In this document: positions 38,825 through 50,444 of the stretch, piece by piece
Numbering within the stretch: position 1 is the stretch's first letter
Layout of the letters: the number at the start of each line of letters is the position of its first letter
From: Prostheceraeus crozeri
Lineage: Eukaryota; Platyhelminthes; Polycladida; Euryleptidae
Length of the DNA stretch: 64,000 nt
Assembly (NCBI GenBank): GCA_907163375.1
Contig: CAJQUW010003173.1
Span: 179,725-243,724, forward strand
Direction of reading: 5' to 3'
Notes under the pieces: model-generated
Databases searched by the model: none
What the model was told of the DNA's origin: nothing
The model's input: only the letters and a program-made list of their open reading frames with translations
Position numbers and translations under genes: made by a program

Positions 38825-38941
38825 TTTTTAGTTAAATTTTTGAATAAATATTATAGATAAAAATCGTAGATAAAAATCATAGATAAAAATCATAGATAAA
38901 AATCATAAATAAAAAGCATAGATAAAAATCATAGATAAAAA
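38825..38941. repeat. Spacer of ATAGATAAAAATC repeats
   Basis: About seven copies of a 13-bp unit between the 38942-39769 gene and the penton start. No regulatory motif other than the A-rich start context. Confidence 0.85.
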
Positions 38942-39769
38942 TTAGAAACAACATATTTCAGCTACACTTTTATAATCCTCTTCATTTAGTATCTTCTTTT
39001 CTAACAGTCTTTTCAATATAGCATGAATTTCATTGAAACTAGAATTATGTCCTTCTTTTATTGCAGATATTAAAATATTTAATCTATTTAGTAATTCTTG
39101 TGGATCATCTGGTAAAAATACAGTTGTTTCAGTTTTCTGTTTTTCAGATAAACCTTTCCCTACTTTAACTCCCGTTGATAATAAATTTTCTAATTGTTTA
39201 TAACGTCTAAGAGATTTTACTGCACCAACTCTGTCTAACATAGCTTTATATTTTATGAGATCTTCTACAGCATAATTATTTAAATCTGCTCCTCTTAAAA
39301 GATTAACAAAATTTCTATCTAAATTAAAAGGAGATTTATCTGGTGAAAAAATTAAACCTCGAAAAGGTTGTGGAAATATTTCTTTTTGTCCGAGATAAAA
39401 TCTAGGTATTGTTTTTCCATCTATAAATGAGATAGAATGTTCAAATTGCATAGATTTTGGTAATTTCTTATTAATGTTTGATTCTAGTAATCCATAGTCA
39501 TCTAATATAGTTTTGTGCTCTGGATCTGTTATATCAATTTGTTTATCATTATTTGTAAGTTCCTTTTCAAGAGTTTTAAATGGTTTCATAGTTTTTTCAA
39601 AATCAGTTTTTACTTGCTCGGTTTGCTGCATTTTTTCAAACATATCAGATTGAATACCAGCTTTTATCATTCTATGTTGAAGATGATTTTCTTTCATAAT
39701 ATTTCTTTGTTTTATTAACTCTTCTAATTGTTTTATTCTTTTAAAATTATCAGCTCTAATTTTATCCAT
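38942..39769 (-). CDS. Polinton protein of unknown function, 275 aa
   Basis: I chose ATG at 39769 because it has the TATTTTAAAAATG context seen at other genes of the element; the frame stays open 22 codons further, including an ATG at 39823. Residues about 1-75 are charged and coiled-coil-like (RIKQLEELIKQRNIMKEN). The middle contains the hydrophobic IPRFYLGQKEIFPQPFRGLIF, and the C-terminal part resembles a small helical bundle ending AEICCF. I do not recognise a domain. It lies in the structural block next to the penton gene, so a virion role is plausible but not shown. Confidence 0.62.
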   Translation of the reverse strand: MDKIRADNFKRIKQLEELIKQRNIMKENHLQHRMIKAGIQSDMFEKMQQTEQVKTDFEKTMKPFKTLEKELTNNDKQIDITDPEHKTILDDYGLLESNINKKLPKSMQFEHSISFIDGKTIPRFYLGQKEIFPQPFRGLIFSPDKSPFNLDRNFVNLLRGADLNNYAVEDLIKYKAMLDRVGAVKSLRRYKQLENLLSTGVKVGKGLSEKQKTETTVFLPDDPQELLNRLNILISAIKEGHNSSFNEIHAILKRLLEKKILNEEDYKSVAEICCF

Positions 39770-39890
39770 TTTTAAAATATAATATTTGAATTTTGTGGTA
39801 ACATTGGAATACAACAAAAACATTTTACTGAACAAATTATTTTTTTATTGCTTTGTTGTTTGACATCCTTTCGTTTAAAGTTTTCTCTTT

Positions 39891-40612
39891 TTAAGTTTTG
39901 TTTAATAAAGTTTTGTTCAATAAAGTTTTGCTTAAATTTTCGCTTAAAGTTTTTAGCTCTTCTAAAAAAAATTTGTCATTTTCTTCATTAGAAATTTTAG
40001 CATCACTAGAAATTTTGCCATCCTGTCTATTCTTATCATCAACTTTTTCGGACTGTAATTGAAAGGTTTGATTTACTTCATTAGCTATTTGATCAAATTT
40101 TTCAATCTCATCTAACGTAATAACATTATCATCACATACTCTTTGAAAGTAGTAATGTAGTTTATCATAGACTTCTTTAATATGTAAATGCTTAGTTTTA
40201 ATGATTTTCGTTTCTTAGTTATTAAAGATTTATCTAACATTGTAACAAGTGAAGTTGCAAAAACACCCGTACCTGTTAAAGCTGTAGCAACTACTGGAAT
40301 TACTAAAACACCTGAAGATATAACAATTGTCAAAGCACCTAAACTTATTGTTAAGAATATGCCAATTCCTTGTGTTACATTCTTAACTTTAGTCCATCTC
40401 TTTCTTAATTTTTTATAATGCTCTAATCTTAATAATAATTGAGATTCCTTATCTTTCATATACCTAACTCTATCTTTGTGTTTTTCTTTGTTCATTTTTT
40501 CAATGTTAATCTTTTCAATGTCCATTAAAGTAGAACTACGTTCATATGATAACGAAGGATATATTCTTGCGGTTTCTTCCACTTTTGTTTCATCCACTTT
40601 TGTTTCTTCCAT
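39891..40612 (-). pseudogene. Membrane-helix protein, frameshifted near 40192-40208
   Basis: From ATG at 40612 (inside the right TIR) the protein has a charged N-terminus, a coiled-coil segment (DKESQLLLRLEHYKKLRKRW) and two hydrophobic helices (IGIFLTISLGALTIVISSGV, then VIPVVATALTGTGVFATSLV). After MLDKSLITKKRKSLK the annotated frame ends prematurely at 40112, but a second frame continues with IKEVYDKLHYYFQRV and TLDEIEKFDQIANEV down to a stop at 39891-39893. The register changes in the A/T-rich stretch 40192-40208. The product is a candidate membrane protein of the element; function unknown. A sequencing error cannot be excluded. Confidence 0.7.
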
Positions 40613-41147
40613 TTTTAAAGAAATATTTTTAACGGGCGAAGCCCTGAACCTTCGGTTCGCAAGTCACATGATATATTTTAAAAACCTGAAAAATGGATAA
40701 AATTCATGAATTTGAAATTCTCAACTTTTATGATTTTCGGTGTCCGGTTTTACATGACCTGGAACGGTCATGATTTAAGCAATGAAAAATGTCATAATCA
40801 CAAATTTGAGATTCTCAACTTTTATGATTTTTTCGGTGTCCTGGAACGGTCATGATTTAAGCGAGGGTGAAAATCGAACCGAAGGTTCTAGGGCTTCGCG
40901 CTTCGCCCGATTGTAATTCTCAAATTTTGAGATTTTGAAAAATTTGAAAAATTGGGTATTTTTAAAAACGCTTAAATTTTCGCCCTTCGGCCTTCAGCCA
41001 CGTGAAATTTGAAGTCTACCTAAATTTTTGAAATTTTTTAAAATTTTGATTTTTTTGAAAAAACCCGCAAAAGTGTGACATCCGGCGCAAGCGAAGCGAA
41101 GCAAAGCGAAGCGAAGCGTCGCGCCGGATGTCACACTATAAACTACT
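40394..41147 (-). repeat. Polinton right terminal inverted repeat
   Basis: Reverse complement of 23161-23914 with a few single-base differences. It contains the mirror hairpin at 41072-41137, GC palindromes at 40633-40660 and 40874-40911, and the 5' part of the membrane-helix gene. Start codons in the two TIRs are each exactly 535 bp from the element end. Confidence 0.92.
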
Positions 41148-41153
41148 GGTATG
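41148..41153. repeat. Polinton target-site duplication, right (GGTATG)
   Basis: Identical to 23155-23160. Removing the Polinton and one copy restores an uninterrupted LINE reading register. Confidence 0.93.
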
Positions 41154-42766
41154 CCAAGTGACCTAACTTGCATACGAACAATGACTGTGAACAATTGAAT
41201 CAATACTTCGCCTCCAACTTTAATAATTCGCCTCCGGCAGGTAATGAGAATAGCTTCACTGTACCAAACTCCCGTCCATCCCATGATGTCATTCCCATCA
41301 GTGTTTCTTTGACTGAAGTTCAGAAACATCTTGAACAACTAAAGAAGAAGACCTGCGGACCCGACGGAATCCCTTTCTGGGTATGGAGGAACTACTCTGA
41401 TTGTCTTGCTCCAGCTGTGACTCATATTTTCAACCGAAGTCTCGTGGAAGCACGGATCCCATCATGCTTCAAACGGGCTGACATCTCCCCCATCCCGAAG
41501 TGCACCAAGCCCTCCGAAATCAGCCACTGCCGGCCAATCTCGCTTCTGCCGATCATAGCCAAGGTGCTTGAAAAGGTGATCCTTCAGAAGTGCATTCTTC
41601 CCCGCATCTGTAATGCTATCGATTTGTCTCAGTTTGCGTAACTGCCCAGATCCGGTTTCGGAACCACGTAAGCCTTAACACTGATCAATCACCGGATCAC
41701 CAACTTTCTGGATTCATCTCCTGGTGCAGTTCGTGTTATGACTGCAGATTTCAGCAAAGCTTTCGATCGATTAACACATGCCTCGATTATTGATGCGGTG
41801 CAAAGTTTCGATCTTCCTATCCTAACTGTCCAGTGGATTGATAAATACTTGAAAGATCGGTATCAGAGAGTACGTTTCAATGGAGAATTTTCATCTTGGA
41901 CTAGCATAACCAGCGGAGTTCCACAGGGCAGTGTGTTGGGTCCTATTATGTTCTGAATCGCTACGAATTCTATCCAGGCATGCTTTAACAACACTTCGAT
42001 TGTGAAGTATGCCGACGACGTCATGTTCCTCCATTTTGTGCGCAATGAATCTGATGATCACCTTCAAGATGAATTGGACAATTTAGTTCGCTGGTCAGAA
42101 AACAACAGTCTCCCTTTAGACATTTCCAAATGTCGATCGATGGACGTTATAACAAAGAAGGGCCTCACTCTCCGTCCAATCCAGTGTTCAAAAGATTCAT
42201 TTCTGGAACAAACTTCAGCAGTCGAGCTATTGGGTGTCACCTTCTCATCAAACATGAAGTGGGATTTTCATATCCAGAAGCAGCTCAACAAAGCGAGGAA
42301 AAGGATTTTCATCCTTCGAAATCTAAGAAGATCAAATTGTCCTCCTCCCCTCATGTTTCAAACATGCACAGCACTGATACGATCACTGCTGCTGTACGCT
42401 TACCCATCATTCTGTAATATGCCTTCCAGACTCACGTGTGCCATCAATCGTCTTGAAAGAAGATGCTTCAGAATCATCGGCTGCAACGACTTCCATAGTT
42501 TTGCTTCTGAGGCTGATAAGATTAGCTGTAAACTCATCCGATATGTTAAGGACAATTCTGACCATCCCCTTCGTGAGCTATTCACTAATTCAACGCACTC
42601 TCGAACCTACTTCTCGCATCCTCTCCGTCGTCCCTTCGCCAGAACAAAGCGTCTTTCCACATCTTTTGTCAAGTTATGCCCTTCTTTGAATACTTATATT
42701 TTGCTCTTCCGAATCCAGCTTCTACATTTTCTGAACCTCCATCTCTTATTTTCCTTTCTATCATGA
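41154..42766 (+). pseudogene. Non-LTR reverse transcriptase, four in-frame stops
   Basis: One frame runs through the whole region without a shift, interrupted by stops at 41159, 41639, about 41672 and 41957. RT motifs are clear: GPDGIPFWVWR (about 41360), the CRPISLLPIIAKVLEKV block (about 41530), TADFSKAFDRL (about 41741), SGVPQGSVLGP (about 41917), YADDVMFL (about 42008) and the LGVTFSSNMKWDFHI segment (about 42230). The end (LRRSNCPPPLM to the stop at 42766) is the usual post-RT region of Jockey/CR1-like elements. The endonuclease domain is missing because of 5' truncation. At least two stops (41639, about 41672) fit CAA-to-TAA changes. Confidence 0.9.
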
Positions 42767-45306
42767 TTTAAACATGTGGGATTGTCACATGCAAGTTTCA
42801 CTCGTTGTTTTGTAGTACTGTCACCGATTGCCTTACGAGGCCTTGTGAAGTAAATAAAGTTATCATCATTCAAAAGTTTGAAAAATTTTAAAAGTTTAAA
42901 GGTTTCCTAGAAAAAAGAAAAAACATTTGGAACACCCTGTACATAGCACAGGAAGTCTATACCAGCAAGCGGAGTTTCCGATGAACAGCATCGGTACTGA
43001 TTTTTATCAATTTTTATTCAAATCTGATCTTCAATGAGGAAGTTAGACAATTTATACCCTGATAAGATACTTTGTTCGCGCATGGGAAAACTATGAACAA
43101 TCCTACAGCTATAATCAGAATCCTCGAACGAAAACAACCCAAAATCAAGCAAGAGACTTTACCTAAACTTATTGATGGGCTCCAAATAATCGTGCATGAT
43201 CAATAGGCCTATCGCCGATAAGTTGATTAATCTGCTTACGATCATATCTGAAGTTATATCTTAGACCACACAGAAGTTACTAACAATGAATACACGATGC
43301 TAAGAGATATTATGTCGATGCTATCTACCAACCATCCTGATTCCTGACTGATAGCGAGCAGCAATCGCTCTTTTTTCAAATACAAATTAAAATGTACAAT
43401 TTATAACATACACTGAATTAAAAAGCAGTAGTCTGTAATGGCTTCCACTTCTGATGTGATTTCAAAAATTAGTTTGATTTAACCGCTGTCTCTGATCGTC
43501 GTTGTTCACTTTCTGTGCAATTTTTAAGAGACACTGAAGCTTGCGTCGCGAAACGTCTGTCTCTCTGTAAATATATTTTAATACGAAATTAAACATTTAC
43601 GGATATAGAACAGGGAGTGCACTATTTTGCTTTCCTTCAACTTGTGATGAAGCGCCTTCCGTCAAAATCCGTACACTACACTCGTGCCTCCCGGCTTTCG
43701 GCACTTTTATCAACAATGGAATACCATAAAGACTTAGAAATTATGCCAAAGAAATTAGAAATTTGGAAATTAGAAGTAATGGCAAAGACGAAAGTTTTTG
43801 ATAAAGGTCAGTTTGCAACAAGCGCGGCAGGGCTTTGGGCGTCTTCAGACTGTCGGGACTTTCGTTCTGTAACATAAGAATCTTCATTTTGCTCACATTG
43901 GGACGTGCGACAAAAACTAATTGAAAAAACGTTTCTCAAATTATACGCGTCTTGCTTGCGAGATAGGAAACTTTTGGCGACCTGTGGTATTCTCAGCATT
44001 CCTATCTGCCACCAGATAGTTGTGCTGTTGAAAATGGTTGGCTTTCGATTGCGATCTTTGTAATTGAAGACGTGACCTAACTTGAATATCAAAATTCTTG
44101 CTTTTAATACTCAGTCAAGCATGAATACCGAATTCATGAGTGAATTAGGAGAATAAAGATATTTTATTTCCTGCAACACTTGCAGTGAAAATAGGTAAAA
44201 GATGTCTATTGGTTGGAGCGGTTGATATTTCAATGCATTTTTCCGATTAAATACTAAATGCATTCGATGTATGCATCAAGCATAATCATCGGAGTACCTA
44301 GACTTCGCAAGAAATTTTAACTAAACTGTCACAATTTACATATTGGCTAAGTCTTGGTTAAATCTATGGCATACATTGGCCAATCATCGACTTTGTTCTC
44401 ATCCAATGAATGAAAATGCGTTTCGATGTGTCTGCTTGGCCTATCGTGCAACTTACAGCATCTGAAATATCAAAATTATTGATTTTCGCAATATCATGCA
44501 GCATATAGTATTCCTCATGCTCCTGTGATTGATTTGTACAGTTGGTTATTTGAATTACGCCATCAGTTGTAGGCCTAATCGTAAATATGAATTTAGCAGT
44601 AGCGGTGACTATGATTTGTCTTCAACGGTGCGCCTCTCACTTAACGCACGAAGTTAGGTCACCGTAATGATTACAGGTCGCATATTTGATGAACAGTAGA
44701 TCCTTTAATTCCTAACCAAATTTATTGAAACGCTCTTCATTTCAAAGGCATTTTGAAGAAGAACATGGCAACTTGATAGAAGAATTCGGATATCTCTTTC
44801 TAAATTGAGGCAGCTTTTACTCCAATGTTGTCACTGAAAGCGAGATATAAAGTCCCACTCAAAGCTCCACAGATTCTAAACTCCTCCTTTGCTTACTAAA
44901 AATGTGATTGACGGGAATATTTCAATTCAGCTGCAAGATCGATCGCATTGTGGGCCGAGAATATTCGATGCAGAGTGTTGAACAGCAAAAACAATCTCTC
45001 GTCGCTTGTGCTTGTCTATGAATATCCTCAGAATATTCAAATTGCCACAATTCTATCAAGTTTGAAGAAATCAAATCCACATTTCAGACTTTTGTTGTCT
45101 ACATCAGAACGCAATCGACTTTTGCCAGTATGACTATCTGACCATAAGATCTATGAACAACTCCGGAACGACTTTTACTGTGTGTGATCGAAAAGATCAT
45201 TTTTAGCTTTTATATTGCGTCAGAGAAGCTATTTTGAATCTTATGTGAGACCTTTAAAAGTCCCAAAAGCTAAAAATAAAGAGCAAAATGAGCCTTTGTG
45301 ATAAAT

Positions 45307-45363
45307 CGGCTCCGACTCCGACCAAAACCATCGGCTCCTTAAGGCTCCGGCTCCACAGCCCTG
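45307..45363 (-). repeat. hAT-like terminus, copy 1
   Basis: On the minus strand it starts CAGGGCTGTGGAGCCGGAGCC, a terminal sequence I associate with hAT transposons, and continues with alternating GGAGCCGATGG. No matching opposite end or 8-bp duplication was found. Confidence 0.45.
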
Positions 45364-46417
45364 CATTAAACCGCACGCGCATTCGAAAGCTAGCAAAGTA
45401 GATGGGATTTCTGCTCGGTGCTCGCAGTCAAATTTTTATTATGCATAGCACCCTGCAACATACTGTGTGATACTCCGAGTTAAGTTTTATCAGCCTAACC
45501 ATCATCAGAGGAATAGTGGTAATATGTTATACATAAATTGAATATAATAATATACATGAATCATTGATGAATTATTTAGTGCAACTTTACGCCATAATGA
45601 AAAAAACGAAATCAATATAATGTAAGATAGGCCTTAACTTATTAAGTATGCTGCATAGAAATACAAAACTTGTCCTAAATTATATATTTTTAATTTTTTT
45701 AAGTATAATTTTCAATTGTACATTTCTATCCTACACTGCAATGAGGCTATCTAAATTACAATTTCTACAGATGATGAGTCGTGGGCTACCCACCGATCAT
45801 ATTATTCATGGACCAACAGACTATTGAATAAAGGCAATAACAAATAACAATAACAACCTAAGCTAGCCTATATACACTTTAATATTCAATAAAGCAATTG
45901 ATATCTTTATTGATACGGTATATTTGGCTATATAGCCGATACCCTTTCCATGTTCGAGTAGATACAGGCCCTATAAGCTATTTAGAGGCATACGCTATCC
46001 AGTTTCATATTCAAGCTTTGTTAAATTTAACTTAAAAAGCTTATACTACTATTCGGCCCCCGTGACGGCTAATTAGGTATATCATCATCACTCATGTGGT
46101 CGTAGCCTCGTAGTAGACTGGTTGTAGGCTAGGCCAATTTATATTTAGCCAGTGCGGGAGATCTTTATCTAATTTAACCAATCCTGGCTATAACTTTATT
46201 TTATCTTTCAGAGATAGTCAATTCATGCAAAAATATATGACAAGTATGTTATTTGTCATTATATTAGGCTATTATCATTTTTATTATTAACTTAAGTCGT
46301 TGCTTGTTAATGAAAACTAATTTGATGATTGTAGCAAGCCTCTAAAGGCCACACCGTTATCCAAAAAACCCGTTCAACGGATCCAGGATAACCAGCATAG
46401 ATAGAACCTGAATTTGA

Positions 46418-46498
46418 AGCCGGAGCCGAGCCGGAGCCTTTCACATCAGTGTCGTGGAGCCGGAGCCGATGAGATAACGCATCGGCTCCACAGCCCTG
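46418..46498 (-). repeat. hAT-like terminus, copy 2
   Basis: Same CAGGGCTGTGGAGCCGATGC start and same orientation as the copy at 45307-45363, followed by a GGCTCCGGCTCC-rich stretch. Two ends in the same orientation 1.1 kb apart suggest separate fragments rather than one element. Confidence 0.45.
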
Positions 46499-49400
46499 CC
46501 CTAAACTAAAACACTTTTCCAGCAATGCATAGTGGATTTTTCATCATTCAAACATTAAATTGTGCACTTATAATGGTGCAAAATGTTCTCAAAATGTGCA
46601 TTCTGTATTCCACTCGAACTGTTGTCTACACATGAATTCGTCCAGATCTTCCGGATCCATTGATGATTATGCACTTAACGCACATTCTTTTGAATCGCCG
46701 TTTACAGCTCTTCCGCATGGCCTTCATGTGGCATATACCAACCTCGCTGACAAATTCCAAACATGTGCTTCACAATGTGGTAGACGGAGGTCACAAATAT
46801 TTGAGGTATGCTCTGGAAAGCTTCTCATCAAGGGGAGGTCTTTCAGGAGCAATAATGAGAATTGAGAAGAATTTGGGTACACAATCGTTCACAGGGGGAT
46901 TTTTGTATGTTGTACATTACACTTATCATATAAATAATTATAATCGCCTGTTATTATAATTCTAATCTATAATTGTTCACAATTGCCCGCTTTTCTAGAT
47001 GACACTTCTATAGTCGCTACGTGACTCTTTTTAAGTTTTTTAAGCTTCCTTGGTTGTTTTCATGGCTTTCATAGATTGTAGGCGTATAACGTGAACCCTT
47101 TCAGTGAGCATAAAATGCTGACTGGCAAGTTGGCATTTGGGGTCTCTTGAGTACTAAAGAAGTACATGTTCAAAAAATCATTCAATTTCAGCTGATCGTT
47201 AAATATGATGCTGAATATATTGACGGGATGCAACGTCAATTCTGTTATGTAGTAGAGTTCCATGGCTTAATTCACGAGCGATAAGCTTGAAGATCTGACA
47301 TAGATACTAAAAGTTGATTACAGCTTATTTTATTGTCATCAATCTATCGCTGAACGAAGGTTTGTTAGGATTTGGATCGGCTTTAGTGCATGATTCAATC
47401 AGTCTCAACCAAGCTTATTAGTGTCCGGCCTACCAGTGCATAGGCTATAAGTTATCGTTCATTGCTCGATAGATCATGACATACCTACAAGTTTGCGAGC
47501 ATTTTTCTCGTTTAATGAACGTTTTATTGAATATATCCTTAATTCTTATTGATAATTCTCTCTCGGCCAATATCGCTAAGCCATTCCTACGTATTTCTTT
47601 ATCTATATCAAGCCTCGAGTTGTTTCTCATCGGAATATAATCGGATACCAAACTCAGTGAAGGCAGAAGCTTTGATTTTACCTGCTATGTAGTTGAAGTC
47701 ATCCAGACTATGAAAGTATCATAAACTGTTCTCGAAAGATTATCGAAAAAAATTGGATTATTATTACCTTTTTGAGGATGTCGATGAAATACAACACAAT
47801 ACCATGAACCATATACTGAGATGTTTGATGACATACAGTTGAAGGGGATTTATCAGAAAATAAAAAGTCATGGTAGGTTGTGTTGATATAAATCACAGGT
47901 GAAACCCCCGAAGTTGATAGTCATGAAATATGGCTCTAGGTTCAACATAAGAAGGTGTGCTAAGTTCTCATCGCAGTACATGCAATTTTCCCGACTATCT
48001 GATTATATAGTAAATATACTTGTACTAGCGCTGCATTGTGAAACTTTAAGATAATCTCTATCTTAATTTGCATTTGGAAAGTAGGCCTACTATTGATATT
48101 CACATCCATTACAAACTTGAGTGGAAGAGATTATAGGTTTACATTGTTGAACCGAGAGAGAAAAAAAAACAAAAGAGACGAAGTCATGTCAAACAATGAT
48201 GACAGCGTGGTTATGATTTCGGCTTCTGCTATATTCTAAAGCAGTGGTTCTTAAAAAAGAAGTCAAAGATGATATAACAACAAATATTTTCAAATACAGA
48301 CTTTTCAGGTAACTAATCAGGAAGTAGGAATTGTCATCAAGACAGTTTACAACAGAAAACTAAGTACTTCATTAATCCTGATGCTTGCCACACAGTTTCT
48401 GAATTCGTGATGTCAAGTTTGCGAGTTTCAATCTCAAATCACCGTGCACGAGGTTTCTTTTCTAGCGGCACCAAATCTGATATATTGTAAACCTATTTCA
48501 AAGAGTGAGACTGCAGTCGCAACTAGGAGGAGATCAACAGGTCTTGCTCATTCAAAATACTCCTTCGAATCTCACTACCTGACATGTTGAATTCCTCACA
48601 GGGAGCAACATGGTCCCCCGGTTGAGAATCGCGGTTCGATGGATTATTAATCTAAAGTGCAATAGTAGCATCAAGACACACGCATGTGCGTGCAGAAAGG
48701 CACATTTTAAAATTCAACGTCTCTGGGTCCCTGATGAACCCCAAACAACATTTAACTATAGATCATTTGAGACCGCCAACTGGCAGTTGATAATTGTCCA
48801 CTTTGATTAGTGATTTGATGGTTATATAAATCTAGCTTGATTTTCTTGTTTGTGTTACCTCTACTTGATCAACATTCAGTTGTGTTGTTGAGTGTACCCT
48901 ATCACACTTCAGTTTTGTTGGTCATGTCAGTTAAGCAAATTTACGTCAGGAATACAATTTACATTCCTACATTTCCATCGCGATGCACCTTTTGACATTG
49001 TCATCTTTTCTCCCCTTCGTTACATAATTTTATTTTTTACTTCCTGTTGAGAGATATTGTTGGTGCATAATAGAGTCTTGTCATACTTTTATTATGCATC
49101 CATAAAATATTTATATTGTCCTTGACGAAATGTCTTCCCGCGTGCCTGCTCAATGGTAAAATTGATAAATTGATAATTTAGGGTTATATCAATTCGGAAT
49201 AGGTCTTACAATGCGCGGAACAGTCAAGTAATCTCAAAGTACGTGAGCAATCTAGACCAGGGTTGGGTGCGAGTATTCGAATCCGCCTGAACGAATCCGA
49301 TTGAATCGCACGAATCCGAACGAATCTTAGATTCTATATGTGAATCAAAATAGTCACAATTCTCTATTCGTCTTAGACTCCTACCTTGACTATTCATTAG

Positions 49401-50444
49401 ACTCTTACCTCCTTGATGACCAATATGATGAAGAGTCCAATGCATACTGAACTTCAAAATTTTTTTTCCAGGGGGGAAGTCCAAAATGGATTTTTTCCAA
49501 CTTTACAAATATCCGCTTGCCTTTAAAAATATCTGTATTAACAATTTGTTAGATCGATTGTAATTTTTTTAATTTGCAATATCTGATCATATCTCAACTG
49601 TCGTTTTTTTCACATTCATTTGTAAATTCAATTGTTGAGAGGTCATCAACTAGATGGGTTTATCAGGATCATGACGCATGCAACCATGCAAAATATAATT
49701 TTCATGAATTTTTACATAAAAGCATACATGTCTCTTAATTAAATTTGTCCAAGTTAGATATCTAGATTATTCTACAGATTGCACGTTTATAGATAAGGTC
49801 TGTCATATTATTGAAACCCACGCAAGAGTCAAAGTACTTGTGTTTGCTTTAACTTTCATCTTTTTCCTGAACCTGCCCCTGAAGAAGCGTGAAGGTGTGT
49901 AACGTTAGGCCTGCATATATTGCTTTTAATACGACTGATCTTAGCCATATAAACTTGTTTTTACAAAGAAAACAACTTGTTTTTTCCCGATAACGGCAAC
50001 CACAATGAATAAACACTCAATACTGAGTTATGCTTTTGAGGTGGCCTATACGAAGTATATAGAATTCTATAATAGATCTTCTATAATGAAATGAAGTTTG
50101 CGGTTAAGTTTTCATTACGCAATCCGCGCAGATCACACGAACATAGATATAGGCGGTGATCTTAACACTACAGAAAAATCTGTTCTTACATTGTAAAATA
50201 AAAACGTGACGTGTCAGTCACCAATCAGTACTTCAATCAGCATTTCACGTAAATAAGTATTAATATCACATATAATCGCAAAGTGATAGTCATCATATTC
50301 TGTAGAATTATGGGAATCCTTGAATATCGGATTCCCGCCCAATCCTGATCTGACTGTACTGACCAGCATACAAATTACCTTCCCGACGTTTTATAAGAGA
50401 AAAAATCATCAATCATAGATCTCTCCATAATACAAAACACATCG

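Larger units (their letters stand above)
23161..41147. mobile_element. Polinton/Maverick (adintovirus-like), 17,987 bp
   Basis: Bounded by the 6-bp duplication and inverted repeats of about 754 bp beginning AGTAGTTTATAGTGTGAC. It encodes the Polinton core set: family B polymerase, integrase, adenain-type protease, packaging ATPase, major capsid and penton-like proteins, plus accessory genes. Most genes run on the minus strand; the protease, the 429-residue protein and a truncated duplicate near the left end run on the plus strand. Two genes carry frameshifts, so this copy is probably inactive, although most coding frames are intact, which argues for a recent insertion. Confidence 0.95.
23090..42871 (+). 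mobile_element. 5'-truncated non-LTR retrotransposon, split by the Polinton
   Basis: Own sequence is 23090-23160 plus 41154-42871 (about 1.79 kb), flanked by the direct repeat AAAAGTTT (23082-23089 and 42872-42879). Joining the two pieces keeps one reading frame across the Polinton target site. The 3' end is a short AAATAAAGTTATCATCAT tail, typical of CR1/Jockey-like elements. It is 5'-truncated, as is usual for these elements. Confidence 0.75.
21717..42939 (+). mobile_element. Mariner/IS630-type element, split by nested insertions
   Basis: The left terminus CAGGGTGTCCAAAT at 21717 and its inverted partner ending CACCCTG at 42939 form terminal repeats of about 29 bp (CAGGGTGT plus CCAAA plus TGTTTTTTCTTTTTT, with single-base indels). 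Each end is flanked by TA (21715-21716, 42940-42941). Its own sequence is only 21717-23089 plus 42880-42939, about 1.43 kb, a normal mariner length. The rest is the LINE and Polinton inserted into its 3' untranslated part. Confidence 0.85.

Noticed and set aside
40994..41338. Minus-strand 114-residue frame across the right Polinton end
   Set aside because: It spans the element boundary, mixing antisense LINE and TIR sequence; it cannot be a gene.
42130..42689. Alternative-frame reading frames inside the reverse transcriptase
   Set aside because: Out of frame with the clear RT motifs; shadows.
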